Shown here: positions 15,994 through 25,045 of the stretch, piece by piece
Position numbering within the stretch: position 1 is the stretch's first letter
Layout of the letters: the number at the start of each line of letters is the position of its first letter
Assembly (NCBI GenBank): GCA_963715025.1
Contig: CAVQQQ010000002.1
Location: 558,001 to 622,000, forward strand
Direction: 5' to 3'
Source: DASSJT01 sp963715025
Lineage (GTDB): Bacteria > Actinomycetota > Actinomycetes > Actinomycetales > Dermatophilaceae
DNA: 64,000 nt
Notes under the pieces: generated by a model
Told to the model about the DNA's origin: nothing
The model's input: only the letters and a program-made list of their open reading frames with translations
Database searches by the model: none
Translations under genes and position numbers: made by a program

Positions 15994-16917
15994 TTACTCC
16001 CGCATCTGAGACCCGGTGAGGGCCAGGTATACATCCTCGAGGGACGGCTCCTGCGTGCGCAGGTCGTGGAACGTCACCCCGGCCCGCTCGAGGACGCCGA
16101 GGATCGCTGTCAGGGACCGGTCGGATGCGCCATGGACGATCACGAGGTCCCCGGACCGCTCCACGCCCGCGACCGTCGGCAGCGCCCGCAGGGCGGCGAG
16201 GACACCGCCGCCGATTCGGGCGGAGGTGAACGTCACCCGATGTTCTACGCCCAACGACTTGACGAGATTCTCCGGCGTATCGAGGGCCACGACCGCGCCG
16301 TGGTCCATGATCATGACACGGTCGCAGAGCCGCGCAGCCTCCTCCATATAGTGAGTGGTCAGCACGATGGTCTTGCCCCGGTCCCGTACGCCGTCGACCA
16401 GGTCCCACGTCGCTCGCCTGGCCTGCGGGTCCAGACCTGACGTCAGCTCATCGAAGAACACCAGATCGGGATCGCCCACCAGCGCTAGGGCGATCGCCAG
16501 GCGCTGGCGCTGGCCGCCCGATAGGTCCCCCCAGGCGATCCGCGCACGGTCCGTGAGTCCGAGCTCGTCGAGCAGCGCCCGCGGTGACATCGGATGGCGA
16601 TAGAAGGAGGCGAACAACGCCATCGCTTCGCCCACTCGCAGCCGCGCAGGAAGCGCGCTCTCCTGCAGTTGCGCACCTATCAGCTCGCGGAGCGCGTCCC
16701 CCTTCCGCTGCGGGTCAAGACCGAGAACCTGGACCACTCCGCCGTCCGGAGTGCGCAGGCCTTCGAGGCATTCGACAGTCGTCGTCTTCCCCGCGCCGTT
16801 GGGCCCGATGATCCCGAACACCTCGCCCTCACCGACCGTGAACGAAACCCCATCAACGGCATGCGTGTCGCCATACGTCTTCCTCAGGTCGACCACTACC
16901 ACCGCATCGCCGGTCAT
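15994..16917 (-). CDS. ABC transporter ATP-binding protein (DrrA-like)
   Basis: 307-aa ATPase. Walker A GPNGAGKTT at residues 38-46, Q-loop region QLQESALPARL, signature LSGGQRQR at 132-139, Walker B LVFFDE at 152-157 and an H-loop in TIVLTTHYMEEAARL. The C-terminal ~80 residues (EHRVTFTSARIGGG to LEDVYLALTG) are the accessory domain seen in DrrA/CcmA-type exporters. It partners the permease immediately downstream to form a probable homodimeric exporter. A CACGAT box 6 nt before the ATG suggests a leaderless start. Confidence 0.9.
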   Translation of the reverse strand: MTGDAVVVVDLRKTYGDTHAVDGVSFTVGEGEVFGIIGPNGAGKTTTVECLEGLRTPDGGVVQVLGLDPQRKGDALRELIGAQLQESALPARLRVGEAMALFASFYRHPMSPRALLDELGLTDRARIAWGDLSGGQRQRLAIALALVGDPDLVFFDELTSGLDPQARRATWDLVDGVRDRGKTIVLTTHYMEEAARLCDRVMIMDHGAVVALDTPENLVKSLGVEHRVTFTSARIGGGVLAALRALPTVAGVERSGDLVIVHGASDRSLTAILGVLERAGVTFHDLRTQEPSLEDVYLALTGSQMRE

Positions 16918-17816
16918 GGCGCCATCGTGAGGGGCACGCGTCCAGATCGGACAGTGCCGATAGTCCCCGTCCTCCGCTCAGCCGCGAACGCTGGTGCCCA
17001 GGGAGACCAGCGACAAGACACCGCGCCACGGAGACATCGCCGACATCCCGGGCGCGACATCGTGCGTCTCGCCGTGCCCGAAAAGACCGTTCTTGCGGCA
17101 CCGAGGACCTCCGACACTGCAGACAGGCCATCCAGCCCTGGGACACCGGCACCGTGGTTGAAAGAGTGAAACGAAGGGAGAGAGGCTCCCGAGTCGGGTC
17201 TCCCAGAAACGCCGGTTCGCCGGAATATGGCCGAGTTGCCGGTGGTCTTCGGACCACTTGACCCGCCGTCGCCAAGACGGCTGCAACCACCTGACCGGCG
17301 AGCCGGTCTAGGTCATTCACCGCCTGTCAGAACTGGTGAGCCTTGGGCCCTTGCAGGCAACGCCGCCGGGCCCCAACGCGGAAGACGGCCCATAGCGCGT
17401 GCGAGGAGCGCGTAGTAACCACCCAGGCTGTCGCGTGCGTTGCCGTTACTACGCGCTGAGAAGACTGAGTGCCTCCTGCAGGCTCTCGACCCCCACGACC
17501 CTGACCTGGTGGTCCTTGACCGAGGAGAGGTCCTCGACGGGTAGCGGAGGGTCGGCCGCAGCCGCGCACGCAGTGAATTCGTTCGAGCCGCGACTGACTG
17601 ACTGCTGAAACCGTCACCAGGTGCGCGCCGTGGCTTTGACAACCGAGCTGTCGGCCTGTGCTCTTGCGCGTCGCACGACTACGACAAAACCGCCTCTCCA
17701 CCTGGTTGAACGCCGAGGTTGCGGCGAACCAGGTCGCCGAGTGGATGACTACAGCGTCAATGAATCCGGCCATGCACAACAGGACGCTGACGGGACCCCC
17801 TGATGTGGTCCAGCCG
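16918..17816. other. About 0.9 kb without an identifiable gene inside the element
   Basis: Short frames in all directions are interrupted and show no recognisable domain. A perfect 13-bp inverted repeat lies at 17407-17457. On the minus strand around 17455-17555 a short protein-like stretch (VEDLSSVKDHQVRVVGVESL) ends at adjacent stops, suggesting gene debris. I see no promoter or RNA that I can name. Confidence 0.5.
17407..17457. repeat. 13-bp perfect inverted repeat
   Basis: AGCGCGTAGTAAC (17407-17419) and GTTACTACGCGCT (17445-17457) are perfect reverse complements with a 25-nt spacer. The arms are AT-richer than the surroundings. Possible roles are a site for an IS or recombinase, or a hairpin. 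Confidence 0.5.
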
Positions 17817-18590
17817 CTATGAGAGTGCTGGTTGGGTGGTGCTGGTCCAGCTGGCCGCGTACTCGGCCGGGGTGAGGTCTCCGAGGGAGGAGTGGGGTCG
17901 GTAGGTGTTGTACTCGATCCGCCAGGCTTCGACAACGACTTGGGCCTCGGGGCAGCGTGGCGAACTCCTCGACGTTGAACAGCTCGTCGCGGACCCGGCT
18001 GTTGAAGGACTCGACGAACGGGTTCTCCCAGGGCGAGCCGGGCTCGATGAACGCGGTGCGGGTGCCGGCGGTGCGGCAGTAGTCGCGCAGTGCCCAGGCG
18101 ATCATCTCCGGGCCGTTGTCCATCCGCAGGTGCTCGGGTGCGCCGCGGACGGCGACCAGGTCGGTGAGCACGTCGACAACCTCATCGGAGGTGCAGGTCC
18201 GCCCGACCCGCATGGCCAGGGCCTCGCGGGTGTGCTCGTCGACGACGTGCAACGACTTCAGCCGCCGCCGGTCGGTGGTCTCGTCGAACTGGAAGTCCAG
18301 CGCCCAGACCTGGTTCGGGCGCTCGGCCCGCAGTCGCTCCGGGCCCTCGGGGGTCACCCGGCGGCGCTTGCGGGTCCGGGCCGGTCGGCGCAGTCCCTCC
18401 TGCCGCCACAGCCGCTGGATCCGCTTGTGGTTCACCCCGGTCCACGCACTGGTGGTGTCGCGGCGCAGCAGCCGATACGCCATCCGCCACCCCCACCGCG
18501 GATGCCTGCGGGCAATCCGTCGAAGCTCGGCCCGCAGCCGCGACTCCTCGTCCGGTCGCACGGGGCGGTCGGGGATACCGCCTGAAGTCG
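17817..18590 (-). pseudogene. IS3-family transposase OrfB, truncated and frameshifted
   Basis: The rve-type DDE core is clear: QVWALDFQFDETTDRRR, LRMDNGPEMIAWALRDY and GSPWENPFVESFNSRVRDEL. An RRIARRHPRWGWRMAYRLLR HTH_21-type segment precedes it. Near 17950 an extra C breaks EEFATLP; the correct continuation, EAQVVVEAWRIEYNTYRPHS, resumes in the next frame and ends at a stop at 17817-17819. The N-terminal part of OrfB and all of OrfA are missing beyond about 18590, so this is an IS3 (IS407-like) fragment. Confidence 0.85.
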
Positions 18591-18610
18591 TGTCTAGGGT
18601 GGGCACCGAG

Positions 18611-18644
18611 AAGGCCCCGGAAGTCCTCAGACTTCCGGGGCCTT
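18611..18644 (-). terminator. Stem-loop downstream of the unknown element gene
   Basis: A 14-bp perfect stem, AAGGCCCCGGAAGT/ACTTCCGGGGCCTT, with a 6-nt loop. It lies 52 nt past the stop of the minus-strand gene at 18696 and probably terminates it. Confidence 0.6.
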
Positions 18645-18695
18645 GCTGTGTCCGCTCAGGGGGCCCGTGAAGCGAGCTGGCCGGGATCTGCCGGC

Positions 18696-19577
18696 TCAAT
18701 CTCCCCGGTTGCGCCTTGGCGCCGACTTCTTCGCGGCCGTCTTCTTGGCCGGGGCCATTGGCGCAGCGCCCGCAGGTTCCTCGGCGGAGGGAATCAAGTT
18801 GCCCGCTACCGGCTGCGGCGGCGTCTTGGGTTCGATCACTTCGGCTCGGCGCCAGAGCTCTTCATGCGCTTCGCGCAGCGCCCGAGAGGCTACCTCGCCC
18901 AGCGTCGTCATAGTGCTGACACTCTTGCCGATGCCGCCCAGGGATACGCCCAGCATCCGCACGTTGCCGTCGTCTGCTGGAATCAAATAGCGATCATGCA
19001 GATCCTGCGCCTTCCGGATCTCCAACTTGCGCTCGCGTGACAGCGCCGCGAGACCTGTCGCTAGAAGCTCGTACTCGGCGGGCTTCAGCTTGCTTCCGAT
19101 GAGCACCCTTGTGATGTTGTCGAATTCGGCCATGACGATGAGCTGTTCGAGTCGGAACCACGGTTCGACCAATAGCGCGTTCTTGACGGACGACATGCCG
19201 CCGAGCGCCTGCGCGTATGCGAACGGATTCTTGGGATCGAGCACTATCTCGAACACGTCGGCGGTCGTCTCCTCGATGGCGGGCGCGTTCAGTGCTTTCA
19301 GAAGCGCACGACCGATGGTCGATAGTTCGACTCGCTCACTGACGACGGTGACCCACCCAAGGCGCGCCATGTAGTCCGTGAAGGTCTCCTTGGGCACGGT
19401 GCGCTCGCCCAGCATGGCGAGGAGCGTGATGGCTTGAAACCCACCGACCCGCTCGACCCGCTGATCTGGCTGTTCCGCAAACTGGTTCACCAAGTAAGGG
19501 TGTGGCTTAACGCCGTGCCGATTGAGCGCTTCCACGTACGCCAAGACGCGGTGGGACTGCTTGGTGACAATATCCAT
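18696..19577 (-). CDS. Unknown protein: winged-helix-like region plus PLD-like HDR segment
   Basis: 293 aa from the ATG at 19577 (a longer frame to 19637 lacks support). Family not recognised. Residues ~45-100 (GFQAITLLAMLGERTVPKET, VELSTIGRALLKAL) resemble a winged helix. Residues ~135-230 have alternating strands and helices ending in IRKAQDLHDRYLIPADDG and MLGVSLGGIGKSVSTMTTL. HDR followed by LGxSLxxxGK resembles the second half of phospholipase-D-like domains in some DNA-processing and defence proteins. The C-terminus is a Lys/Ala/Pro tail (PAKKTAAKKSAPRR), possibly nucleic-acid-binding. It is the cargo gene nearest attR with its own terminator. A defence role is only a hypothesis. Confidence 0.5.
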   Translation of the reverse strand: MDIVTKQSHRVLAYVEALNRHGVKPHPYLVNQFAEQPDQRVERVGGFQAITLLAMLGERTVPKETFTDYMARLGWVTVVSERVELSTIGRALLKALNAPAIEETTADVFEIVLDPKNPFAYAQALGGMSSVKNALLVEPWFRLEQLIVMAEFDNITRVLIGSKLKPAEYELLATGLAALSRERKLEIRKAQDLHDRYLIPADDGNVRMLGVSLGGIGKSVSTMTTLGEVASRALREAHEELWRRAEVIEPKTPPQPVAGNLIPSAEEPAGAAPMAPAKKTAAKKSAPRRNRGD

Positions 19578-19814
19578 GAGGTCAGACTGCCGCACCGAGC
19601 GTCGTCGACCGCACGCCGACGCGCTTGGCTGCTTCATAAAGCGCGTCAGCCGCTGCGTTGTGACAGCGGCGTCGCCCTGTGTGCAGTTGTGTGTGCAAAG
19701 GGCAGGGGATGGGCTGGGATTAGCGGGGATCTACTGCGCCAGCCCACCCCGTCGTACACCACACGGGAGCACAGAAAGGGACCAGAGGCGTGCCGTGGGC
19801 ACGTCAGTCCTCTG

Positions 19815-19857
19815 TCTGGGGGTCAAGGGGTCGCAGGTTCAAATCCTGTCAGCCCGA
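19815..19857 (+). repeat. attR: 43-bp copy of the tRNA-Pro 3' half
   Basis: Identical to 9420-9462. It contains only the anticodon loop to discriminator portion, so it is not a second tRNA gene. It marks the right border of the element. Confidence 0.9.
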
Positions 19858-20109
19858 CTGATCCACAGGTCGGAGACACCACCTCTGACCTGCGGAAAGA
19901 TGAGAGGGGCCTTCCCGGACTACGACTCTGGAGGGCCGCATCTTTCATCTGAGTGGAACTCTCACACGCGGCGGGCTGCCCGGGCTGTCCTGTGCCGGGT
20001 GGCGCGCGACATTCATGCGCCAGTTGATGTGCAACTGTGGCAGGGCCTGGTAGAGGTGTGTGTCGCCATCACCTGAGCCGTCCGCGGCCACCCGACCGGG
20101 GCCGAACTC

Positions 20110-20262
20110 ATGGCCGAGCGGGCCGGCATACAGCTGTCAGAGTATGCCGCCACCTCCTGCACGACGTACGGCGTCGACCTAGCTGCCGTCATGACCTGCA
20201 TGCGCGCACCCCTCGACAGGGCTTGGGCTGATCCACGGGACGACGCGGTCGATTCGGGATAG
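20110..20262 (+). CDS. Short unrecognised ORF
   Basis: 50 aa beginning MAERAGIQLSEYAATSCTTY, with no visible Shine-Dalgarno and no family I recognise. It lies in the 515-nt stretch between attR and the hydrolase-cyclase gene, which otherwise shows only short broken frames. It could be the tail of a decayed gene. Two GGCATAC/GTATGCC words occur in it. Confidence 0.2.
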   Translation: MAERAGIQLSEYAATSCTTYGVDLAAVMTCMRAPLDRAWADPRDDAVDSG

Positions 20263-20372
20263 CCTCGTGGCCCGGGTGGGGTTCTTGCACCGTGGCACGT
20301 GTCGGGCGTCCGTGCAGCCCCGAGAGGGGCGACGGGACGCTGGGGCACTCGTGGAACGCCGGGAGTGAGCGA

Positions 20373-21716
20373 GTGCGACCAGAGACGAGATACGTGAGAT
20401 CCGCGGGTGGGTACGTCGCCTACCAGGTCTTCGGCGGTGGCCCACAAGACCTGCTCTTCGTGACCAATTGGGGAACCAACCTCGACGCCATGTGGGAGGA
20501 GCCGTCGCTGGCCCACTTCTTCCACCGACTCACCCGGATCGGTCGCGTCATCTGTTTCGACAAGAGAGGGACCGGGGTCTCGGATCCTGTGCCTCTCGCC
20601 TCGTTGCCCACCCTGGAGGAGTGGATGGACGACGCGCGGGTCGCCTTGGATGCCGCCGGTTCCCGGCAGGCAGCCGTGATCGGTGACACCGAGGGCGGTC
20701 CGATGGCCATGCTTCTGGCGGCCACCTTCCCCGAACGCGTTCGCGCTCTCGTCCTGCTGAACACGTTCGCCCGGTGGCGGCGCGCCCCCGATTACCCGAT
20801 CGGCATGCCTGACCCGACGTGGCAGAAGCTCCTTCTCCGGTACGAGACGTACTGGGGGCAGGACGCCGGCATGCTCGGCTTGACCGCCCCCAGCCTGGTC
20901 GGCGACGCGAGGTCGGAGGAGTGGTTCACCAGGTACCAACGCCTGTCGATGCCTCCCGGAGCAGCATCACGGATGTACCGATGGGTCACGCAGATCGACG
21001 TGCGCTCCGTCCTGCCCGCGATATCCGCCCCGACCCTGGTGCTGCACCGAAGGGAAAACCAGCACTACCGCCGCTCCTTCGGCCGCTACCTGGCCCAGCA
21101 CATCCCAGGAGCGCGGTTGGTGGAACTCGAGGGGGCGGACTGCTACCCCTTCTACACCGGTGCGAGTGACGCCGTGCTCGATCAAGTGGAGGAGTTCCTC
21201 ACCGGCGCGCGGCAGCAGCTACCGACCGAGCGTGAGCTGGCCACCGTGCTGTTCACGGACATCGTGGGCTCAACCGACCTCGCCGCCCAACTGGGGGACA
21301 CTCGCTGGTTGGAGTTGCGCTCGGCTCACAATGAGGTCGTCCGTCGGCACCTGGCAGCCTTTCGCGGACGGGAGATCGCCACGACCGGGGACGGGTTCCT
21401 CGCGACCTTCGACGGGCCCGCACGAGCCGCCCACTGCGCAGTCCGGATTCGGGACTCGGTCCGCTCATTGGGTATGAAGATCCGCGCGGGTCTCCATACC
21501 GGGGAGATCGAACTGCTCGATGGTGACATCGGCGGGATCGCCGTCCATCTCGCCGCCCGGATCATGGCGGAGGCTCGACCGAGCGAGGTTCTGGTCTCGG
21601 GCACGTTGACCGATCTCGTGGTGGGGTCGGGCATCGGGTTCGACGACCGCGGGACCCACGAGCTGAAGGGCATACCCGGTGCATGGCATCTGTACACAGT
21701 GGCGACAGTGCCCTAG
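20373..21716 (+). CDS. Alpha/beta hydrolase fused to a class III adenylate/guanylate cyclase domain
   Basis: 447 aa. Residues 1-~275 form an alpha/beta hydrolase: RVICFDKRGTGVSDP, the nucleophile elbow VIGDTEGGPMAMLL, and an HIPGARLVELEGADCYPFY region near the expected catalytic-acid/His end. The elbow has Thr (G-D-T-E-G) where the family has Ser. Residues ~288-447 are a class III cyclase homology domain: ATVLFTDIVGSTDLA with the metal Asp, TTGDGFLATFDGPARA with the second Asp, and GGIAVHLAARIMAEA. Such fusions are frequent in actinobacteria and are thought to couple ligand sensing or hydrolysis to cyclic nucleotide synthesis; substrate and product are unproven. The GTG at 20373 is chosen just before VRPETRYVRSAGGYVAYQV. 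Confidence 0.88.
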   Translation: MRPETRYVRSAGGYVAYQVFGGGPQDLLFVTNWGTNLDAMWEEPSLAHFFHRLTRIGRVICFDKRGTGVSDPVPLASLPTLEEWMDDARVALDAAGSRQAAVIGDTEGGPMAMLLAATFPERVRALVLLNTFARWRRAPDYPIGMPDPTWQKLLLRYETYWGQDAGMLGLTAPSLVGDARSEEWFTRYQRLSMPPGAASRMYRWVTQIDVRSVLPAISAPTLVLHRRENQHYRRSFGRYLAQHIPGARLVELEGADCYPFYTGASDAVLDQVEEFLTGARQQLPTERELATVLFTDIVGSTDLAAQLGDTRWLELRSAHNEVVRRHLAAFRGREIATTGDGFLATFDGPARAAHCAVRIRDSVRSLGMKIRAGLHTGEIELLDGDIGGIAVHLAARIMAEARPSEVLVSGTLTDLVVGSGIGFDDRGTHELKGIPGAWHLYTVATVP

Positions 21717-21970
21717 TGGCGACCTACTGACGGCACGCAGGGCGTGCGTCACGGCGACATCTCCACTTTGGTTATCTACCCGACAGAGCGCACACGACAG
21801 TCTGCGTCGTCGGAGTACGGATTTGGGGACGACTGCTCAGTCCGCGAGGTGGCGAGGGTCCAGGACGGCCATGGGCGCTACTCGGGATGGCCGAACGACG
21901 CCTCTCGGGTTCGCTCCGTCCTGGGCATGAGGTTCCCCCTCCCCGGTATGTGCCGATCACTCCGGTGAGG

Positions 21971-22366
21971 TCAGGCGAGCGCCTTGGCCTTGAGCGCGTC
22001 GAACTCGGCCTGGGTGATGGCTCCGGAGTCGAGCAGCCCCTTGGCACTGGCGATCTGGTCGGCCGGGGCCGGCGAGGTGCTCGCGACCTGCTTGATGTAC
22101 TTCTCCTGCTCGGCCCGCTGCTGCGAGACTGCCTCCATCTGCCGCCCGGTCATGCTCCGGCCTCGGACAATGAGGTAGATCAGCGCACCCAGCCACGGCA
22201 CGAAGATGAGAACGATCGCCCAACCGGCCTTCCCCCAGCCGCTCAGCGAGCTGTCGCCGAACAGGTCGACGAGGCAGCGGAACCACACCATCAGCGCGGC
22301 GATCCAGATGAAGAACCAGAAGCTCCACAGCAGGACTTCCCCGAAGTCGGTCGTGATTGAGTCCAT
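21971..22366 (-). CDS. PLDc_N-type membrane protein with C-terminal SHOCT domain
   Basis: 131 aa. Two transmembrane segments (LLWSFWFFIWIAALMVWF and AGWAIVLIFVPWLGALIYLI) flank the DLFGDSSLSGWGKAG loop typical of the PLDc_N/cardiolipin-synthase N-terminal-type module. The C-terminal segment IASAKGLLDSGAITQAEF is a SHOCT motif, a short oligomerisation element. The start is the second of two close ATGs (22366), which has a better spaced AAAGG; ATG 22372 would add two residues. Function unknown; a small stress- or envelope-associated membrane protein is likely. Confidence 0.75.
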   Translation of the reverse strand: MDSITTDFGEVLLWSFWFFIWIAALMVWFRCLVDLFGDSSLSGWGKAGWAIVLIFVPWLGALIYLIVRGRSMTGRQMEAVSQQRAEQEKYIKQVASTSPAPADQIASAKGLLDSGAITQAEFDALKAKALA

Positions 22367-22572
22367 TGTCATTGCCTTTCGTGATTGGACGAGGCGCCGT
22401 CCGATGGGCGTCGCGTCGCAAGCGTCCCAGAGAATAGCCACAGGCGGGGGTAGGAGATGACCGGCGGCGTGTCCCACGCGGCGTGGGAGAGCGGTGCACG
22501 ACCTCGGTGGTTGACTCGCCGTCCGCGAGCCCGCAAGATCGGGCCAGTGGCCGACGTGGGCAGGCGGTGGGT

Positions 22573-23103
22573 GTGGAAGCTTCTTCATCAGGACCGGAGC
22601 CGACGCCGAATGAACTCTCTCTGCGCCCGTTGCGGGCTGGAGAACTCGCGCATCCAGCGACGCCGGATTCTGAGTTCGACGACTTCGGGCCACGCACTTT
22701 CCAGGATCCGCCGCCCTGCCGTGTGGACGAGGACGGCCACCTCGGAGTCGTCTTGGGTGGGAGCGTGATCGGCTCAGTCGGCTGGCACTGGGTCCAGTGG
22801 GGGCCTTCACAGGGTTCCCGATGTCCGATGATCGGGATCTGGCTTACCAGAGCCGCACGCGGGCACGGATTCGGGACAATCGCCCAGGGCTTGGCCGTGG
22901 ATCTGCTGTTCCGGCACACGACGGCCAACCGCGTCGAGGCGCATACCGATGTTGAGAACGTCGCCGAGCAGCGGGCGCTCGAGAAGGCGGGTTTCAGCCG
23001 CGAAGGCGTGATCAGGGGCTCACAGTGGCGGAACGGTGCCTACCACGACGGCTACCTGTACTCGGTCCTGCGGGCCGAGTGGTCGACACCGGCCCCGCGC
23101 TAG
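22573..23103 (+). CDS. GNAT-family N-acetyltransferase
   Basis: About 176 aa. The acetyl-CoA-binding region reads IGIWLTRAARGHGFGTIAQG (the RxxGxG/A loop), followed by RVEAHTDVENVAEQRALEKAGFSREGVIRGSQW, the motif B/C pattern of RimJ-like GNATs that use the Asn to position the substrate amine. The substrate is unknown. The start is uncertain: GTG 22573 or 22567 precedes VEASSSGPEPTPNELSLRPL; the frame is open further upstream but looks non-coding. Confidence 0.8.
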   Translation: MEASSSGPEPTPNELSLRPLRAGELAHPATPDSEFDDFGPRTFQDPPPCRVDEDGHLGVVLGGSVIGSVGWHWVQWGPSQGSRCPMIGIWLTRAARGHGFGTIAQGLAVDLLFRHTTANRVEAHTDVENVAEQRALEKAGFSREGVIRGSQWRNGAYHDGYLYSVLRAEWSTPAPR

Positions 23104-23273
23104 TCCCGGACCGCGCTCCACCCCGCCCGGGGCGGGCTCGGCCATTCATCACGTGCCCTCTCCCTTTGTCGTAGGGAAGGCCCGTCACCAAGGAAACGCT
23201 CCCCGCATCCGGCGCCGGACACGGCGTAGGCATCGGCTGACATCTACGCCTCCGCGAAGGGCCAGCTCGACGG

Positions 23274-24299
23274 CTATGGCACCAGGATTCCTCGACCACG
23301 GAGTCGCCCGGCGTCGAGGTCGTCCATTGCCTCTTGGACCGCGTCGAGCGGATAGGTCTGCGTAAGCATCTCCACCCGGCCCGAGGCGGCAAGGGCCATG
23401 AGCTCCGCAAGGTCGTTGTAGCTGCCAACGAGGTTGCCGATGATGTTGCGTTCGGTCGAGATCACGTCGATCGCCGGTATCTGCACCGTGCCGCCGTAGC
23501 CGATCACGAAATCGCTGCCGGCGCGCCGCGTCATGGCCCATGCCTCCCGTTCGGCGCCGCCCTCGGCGACGAAGTCGAGAACAACTTCTGCTCCCTTGCC
23601 GTCGGTTAGCTCGAGCACGCGTTCCAGATGTGATCCGTCGGCGACCACGGTCTCGTCGGCGCCCCACTGACGGGTGAGTGTCAGGGCGGCTTCGTTCCGG
23701 TCCAGCACCACGATCCGCGTGGGGCTCATGGCCCGGAGGCACTGGATGCCGATGTGGCCGAGTCCTCCGGCGCCGATGACGATGCACGTGCTTCCCGGGT
23801 AGAGCAAGCGCACCGCTTTCTTGACAGCGTGGTAGGCGGTCAGGCCGGCATCGGCGAGCGCGGCAACAGCAGCTGGCTCGACGCCGTCGCCAAGCTTGAC
23901 CACCGAGCGCGCGCTCGTCCTGATGAACGCCGCCATGCCGCCGTCGGTGTCGATTCCGGGGAAGGCCTGGCTCTCACAGTGCACGTCGTCACCCCCACGA
24001 CAGGCTCGGCAGAAGCCGCAGGTGATGATCGGATGCAGGATCACCGCATCACCCGGCTGCACATGCTCCACCGCCGGGCCGACTGCATGGACCCACCCTG
24101 CGTTCTCGTGCCCCAGCGTGTAAGGGAGCGCGACGTTGCTCTTTGCAGCCCACTGACCCTCGATGATGTGCAGGTCAGTGCGACACAGCCCGGCGCCGCC
24201 GACTCGTACCACGACGTCGAAGGGGCTTACCACCTCCGGTTCCGGTACATCTTCAAATACGGGTCGAACTTCGTACTGGTGCAGGCGAACCGCCTTCAT
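23274..24299 (-). CDS. Zinc-dependent alcohol dehydrogenase
   Basis: 341-aa MDR-superfamily NAD(P)-dependent alcohol dehydrogenase. The catalytic zinc ligands are visible as GLCRTDLHI (Cys) and YTLGHENAGWV (His-Glu), and the structural zinc cluster as CGFCRACRGGDDVHC. The coenzyme fold is CIVIGAGGLGHIGIQCLRAM, followed by VVLDRN with an acidic residue at the end of beta-2, which favours NAD over NADP. The ATG at 24299 starts MKAVRLHQYEVRP. Its neighbours do not define a pathway, so the substrate (a primary or secondary alcohol or an aldehyde) is unknown. Confidence 0.88.
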   Translation of the reverse strand: MKAVRLHQYEVRPVFEDVPEPEVVSPFDVVVRVGGAGLCRTDLHIIEGQWAAKSNVALPYTLGHENAGWVHAVGPAVEHVQPGDAVILHPIITCGFCRACRGGDDVHCESQAFPGIDTDGGMAAFIRTSARSVVKLGDGVEPAAVAALADAGLTAYHAVKKAVRLLYPGSTCIVIGAGGLGHIGIQCLRAMSPTRIVVLDRNEAALTLTRQWGADETVVADGSHLERVLELTDGKGAEVVLDFVAEGGAEREAWAMTRRAGSDFVIGYGGTVQIPAIDVISTERNIIGNLVGSYNDLAELMALAASGRVEMLTQTYPLDAVQEAMDDLDAGRLRGRGILVP

Positions 24300-24453
24300 C
24301 GCGCCTCCCGAAGAAGTGAGAGCTGACACCTCAGTCTGGACCCGAGGCCCGCAATTGGTGGCGAATGCCAGACAAGACTCATGGAGCGGAGCAGACTCCA
24401 AGTGGAGCCGGGTACGCCGCTGTACCCGGCTTGCCCCCCGAGAAAGGAATCTC

Positions 24454-24798
24454 ATGGCAGCGAGAACGCCCGAAGAAGTGTTCGCCCACCACGGCCAGTC
24501 GCTCGGCGCAGAGAATCTCGAGGAGATCATCGCTGACTACTCCGATGACGCGATCCTCATCGTCCAGAAACAGGTGTACCGCGGCAAGGATGGGGCTCGT
24601 CAGGTCTTCACCCAGCTGCTCAGTGACGTGCCGCAGGCTCAGTGGGAGCTCGATCAGACGTTCGCCGAGGACGTCCTTTACCTCGAATGGAAGGCAACTG
24701 GGGGCGGCCGCAAGATCGAAGACGGCGTGGACACCTTCATCTTCGAAGACGGCATGATCCGCGTCCAGACCGTCGTCTACACCGTCCAAGCGGCCTGA
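24454..24798 (+). CDS. NTF2-like/SnoaL-like protein
   Basis: 114 aa with the cone-shaped NTF2-like alpha+beta fold: an N-terminal helix pair (TPEEVFAHHGQSLGAENLEE), IIADYSDDAILIVQKQVYRG, and strands ending in DGVDTFIFEDGMIRVQTVVY. It may bind a small ligand or act as an isomerase-like domain; no catalytic residue set is diagnostic. A Shine-Dalgarno AGAAAGGA precedes ATG 24454. It stands alone between divergent and unrelated genes. Confidence 0.75.
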   Translation: MAARTPEEVFAHHGQSLGAENLEEIIADYSDDAILIVQKQVYRGKDGARQVFTQLLSDVPQAQWELDQTFAEDVLYLEWKATGGGRKIEDGVDTFIFEDGMIRVQTVVYTVQAA

Positions 24799-25045
24799 CA
24801 CCGGATCAGCAGCGCCCGCTGCCAGGGTCGGCCAGCGCCGCGAGTCCGAACGCTCTCACCGTCCCGAAGCAAGCCCAACGCCCCGTCTTTGTTCCCTTCC
24901 TGCCGCCCTCGATGACGCCAGCAGGTCGGCTGGGCCGCAGGTGGACCGGCTGTGTCAGCAGTCATGGCAATCCGGCGGCGAAGCGTCTGCGGTGCTCTAC
25001 GCTCACACGCATGTTGCGGTGCCAGCCGCGATCCCGGAGGGCGCC

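Larger units (their letters stand above)
9463..19857. mobile_element. Degenerate integrative element in tRNA-Pro (10.4 kb)
   Basis: Bounded by identical 43-bp att repeats. Contents from left to right: truncated IS481-type element, decayed second IS481 piece, broken tyrosine integrase, excisionase-like HTH gene, small unknown gene, RepA-like AAA ATPase, iteron-like array, two small phage/plasmid-type genes, ABC-2 transporter pair, a ~0.9-kb stretch without genes, broken IS3-type transposase, unknown gene with an HDR motif. There are no capsid, terminase or conjugation genes. This suggests a plasmid-like or satellite-like element that has lost mobility. The host heptamer GTATGCC is scarce here (2 copies), consistent with foreign origin. 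Confidence 0.85.

Noticed and set aside
19815..19857. Second tRNA-Pro gene
   Set aside because: Only the anticodon loop to discriminator is present; there is no 5' acceptor arm or D-arm. It is the att duplication.
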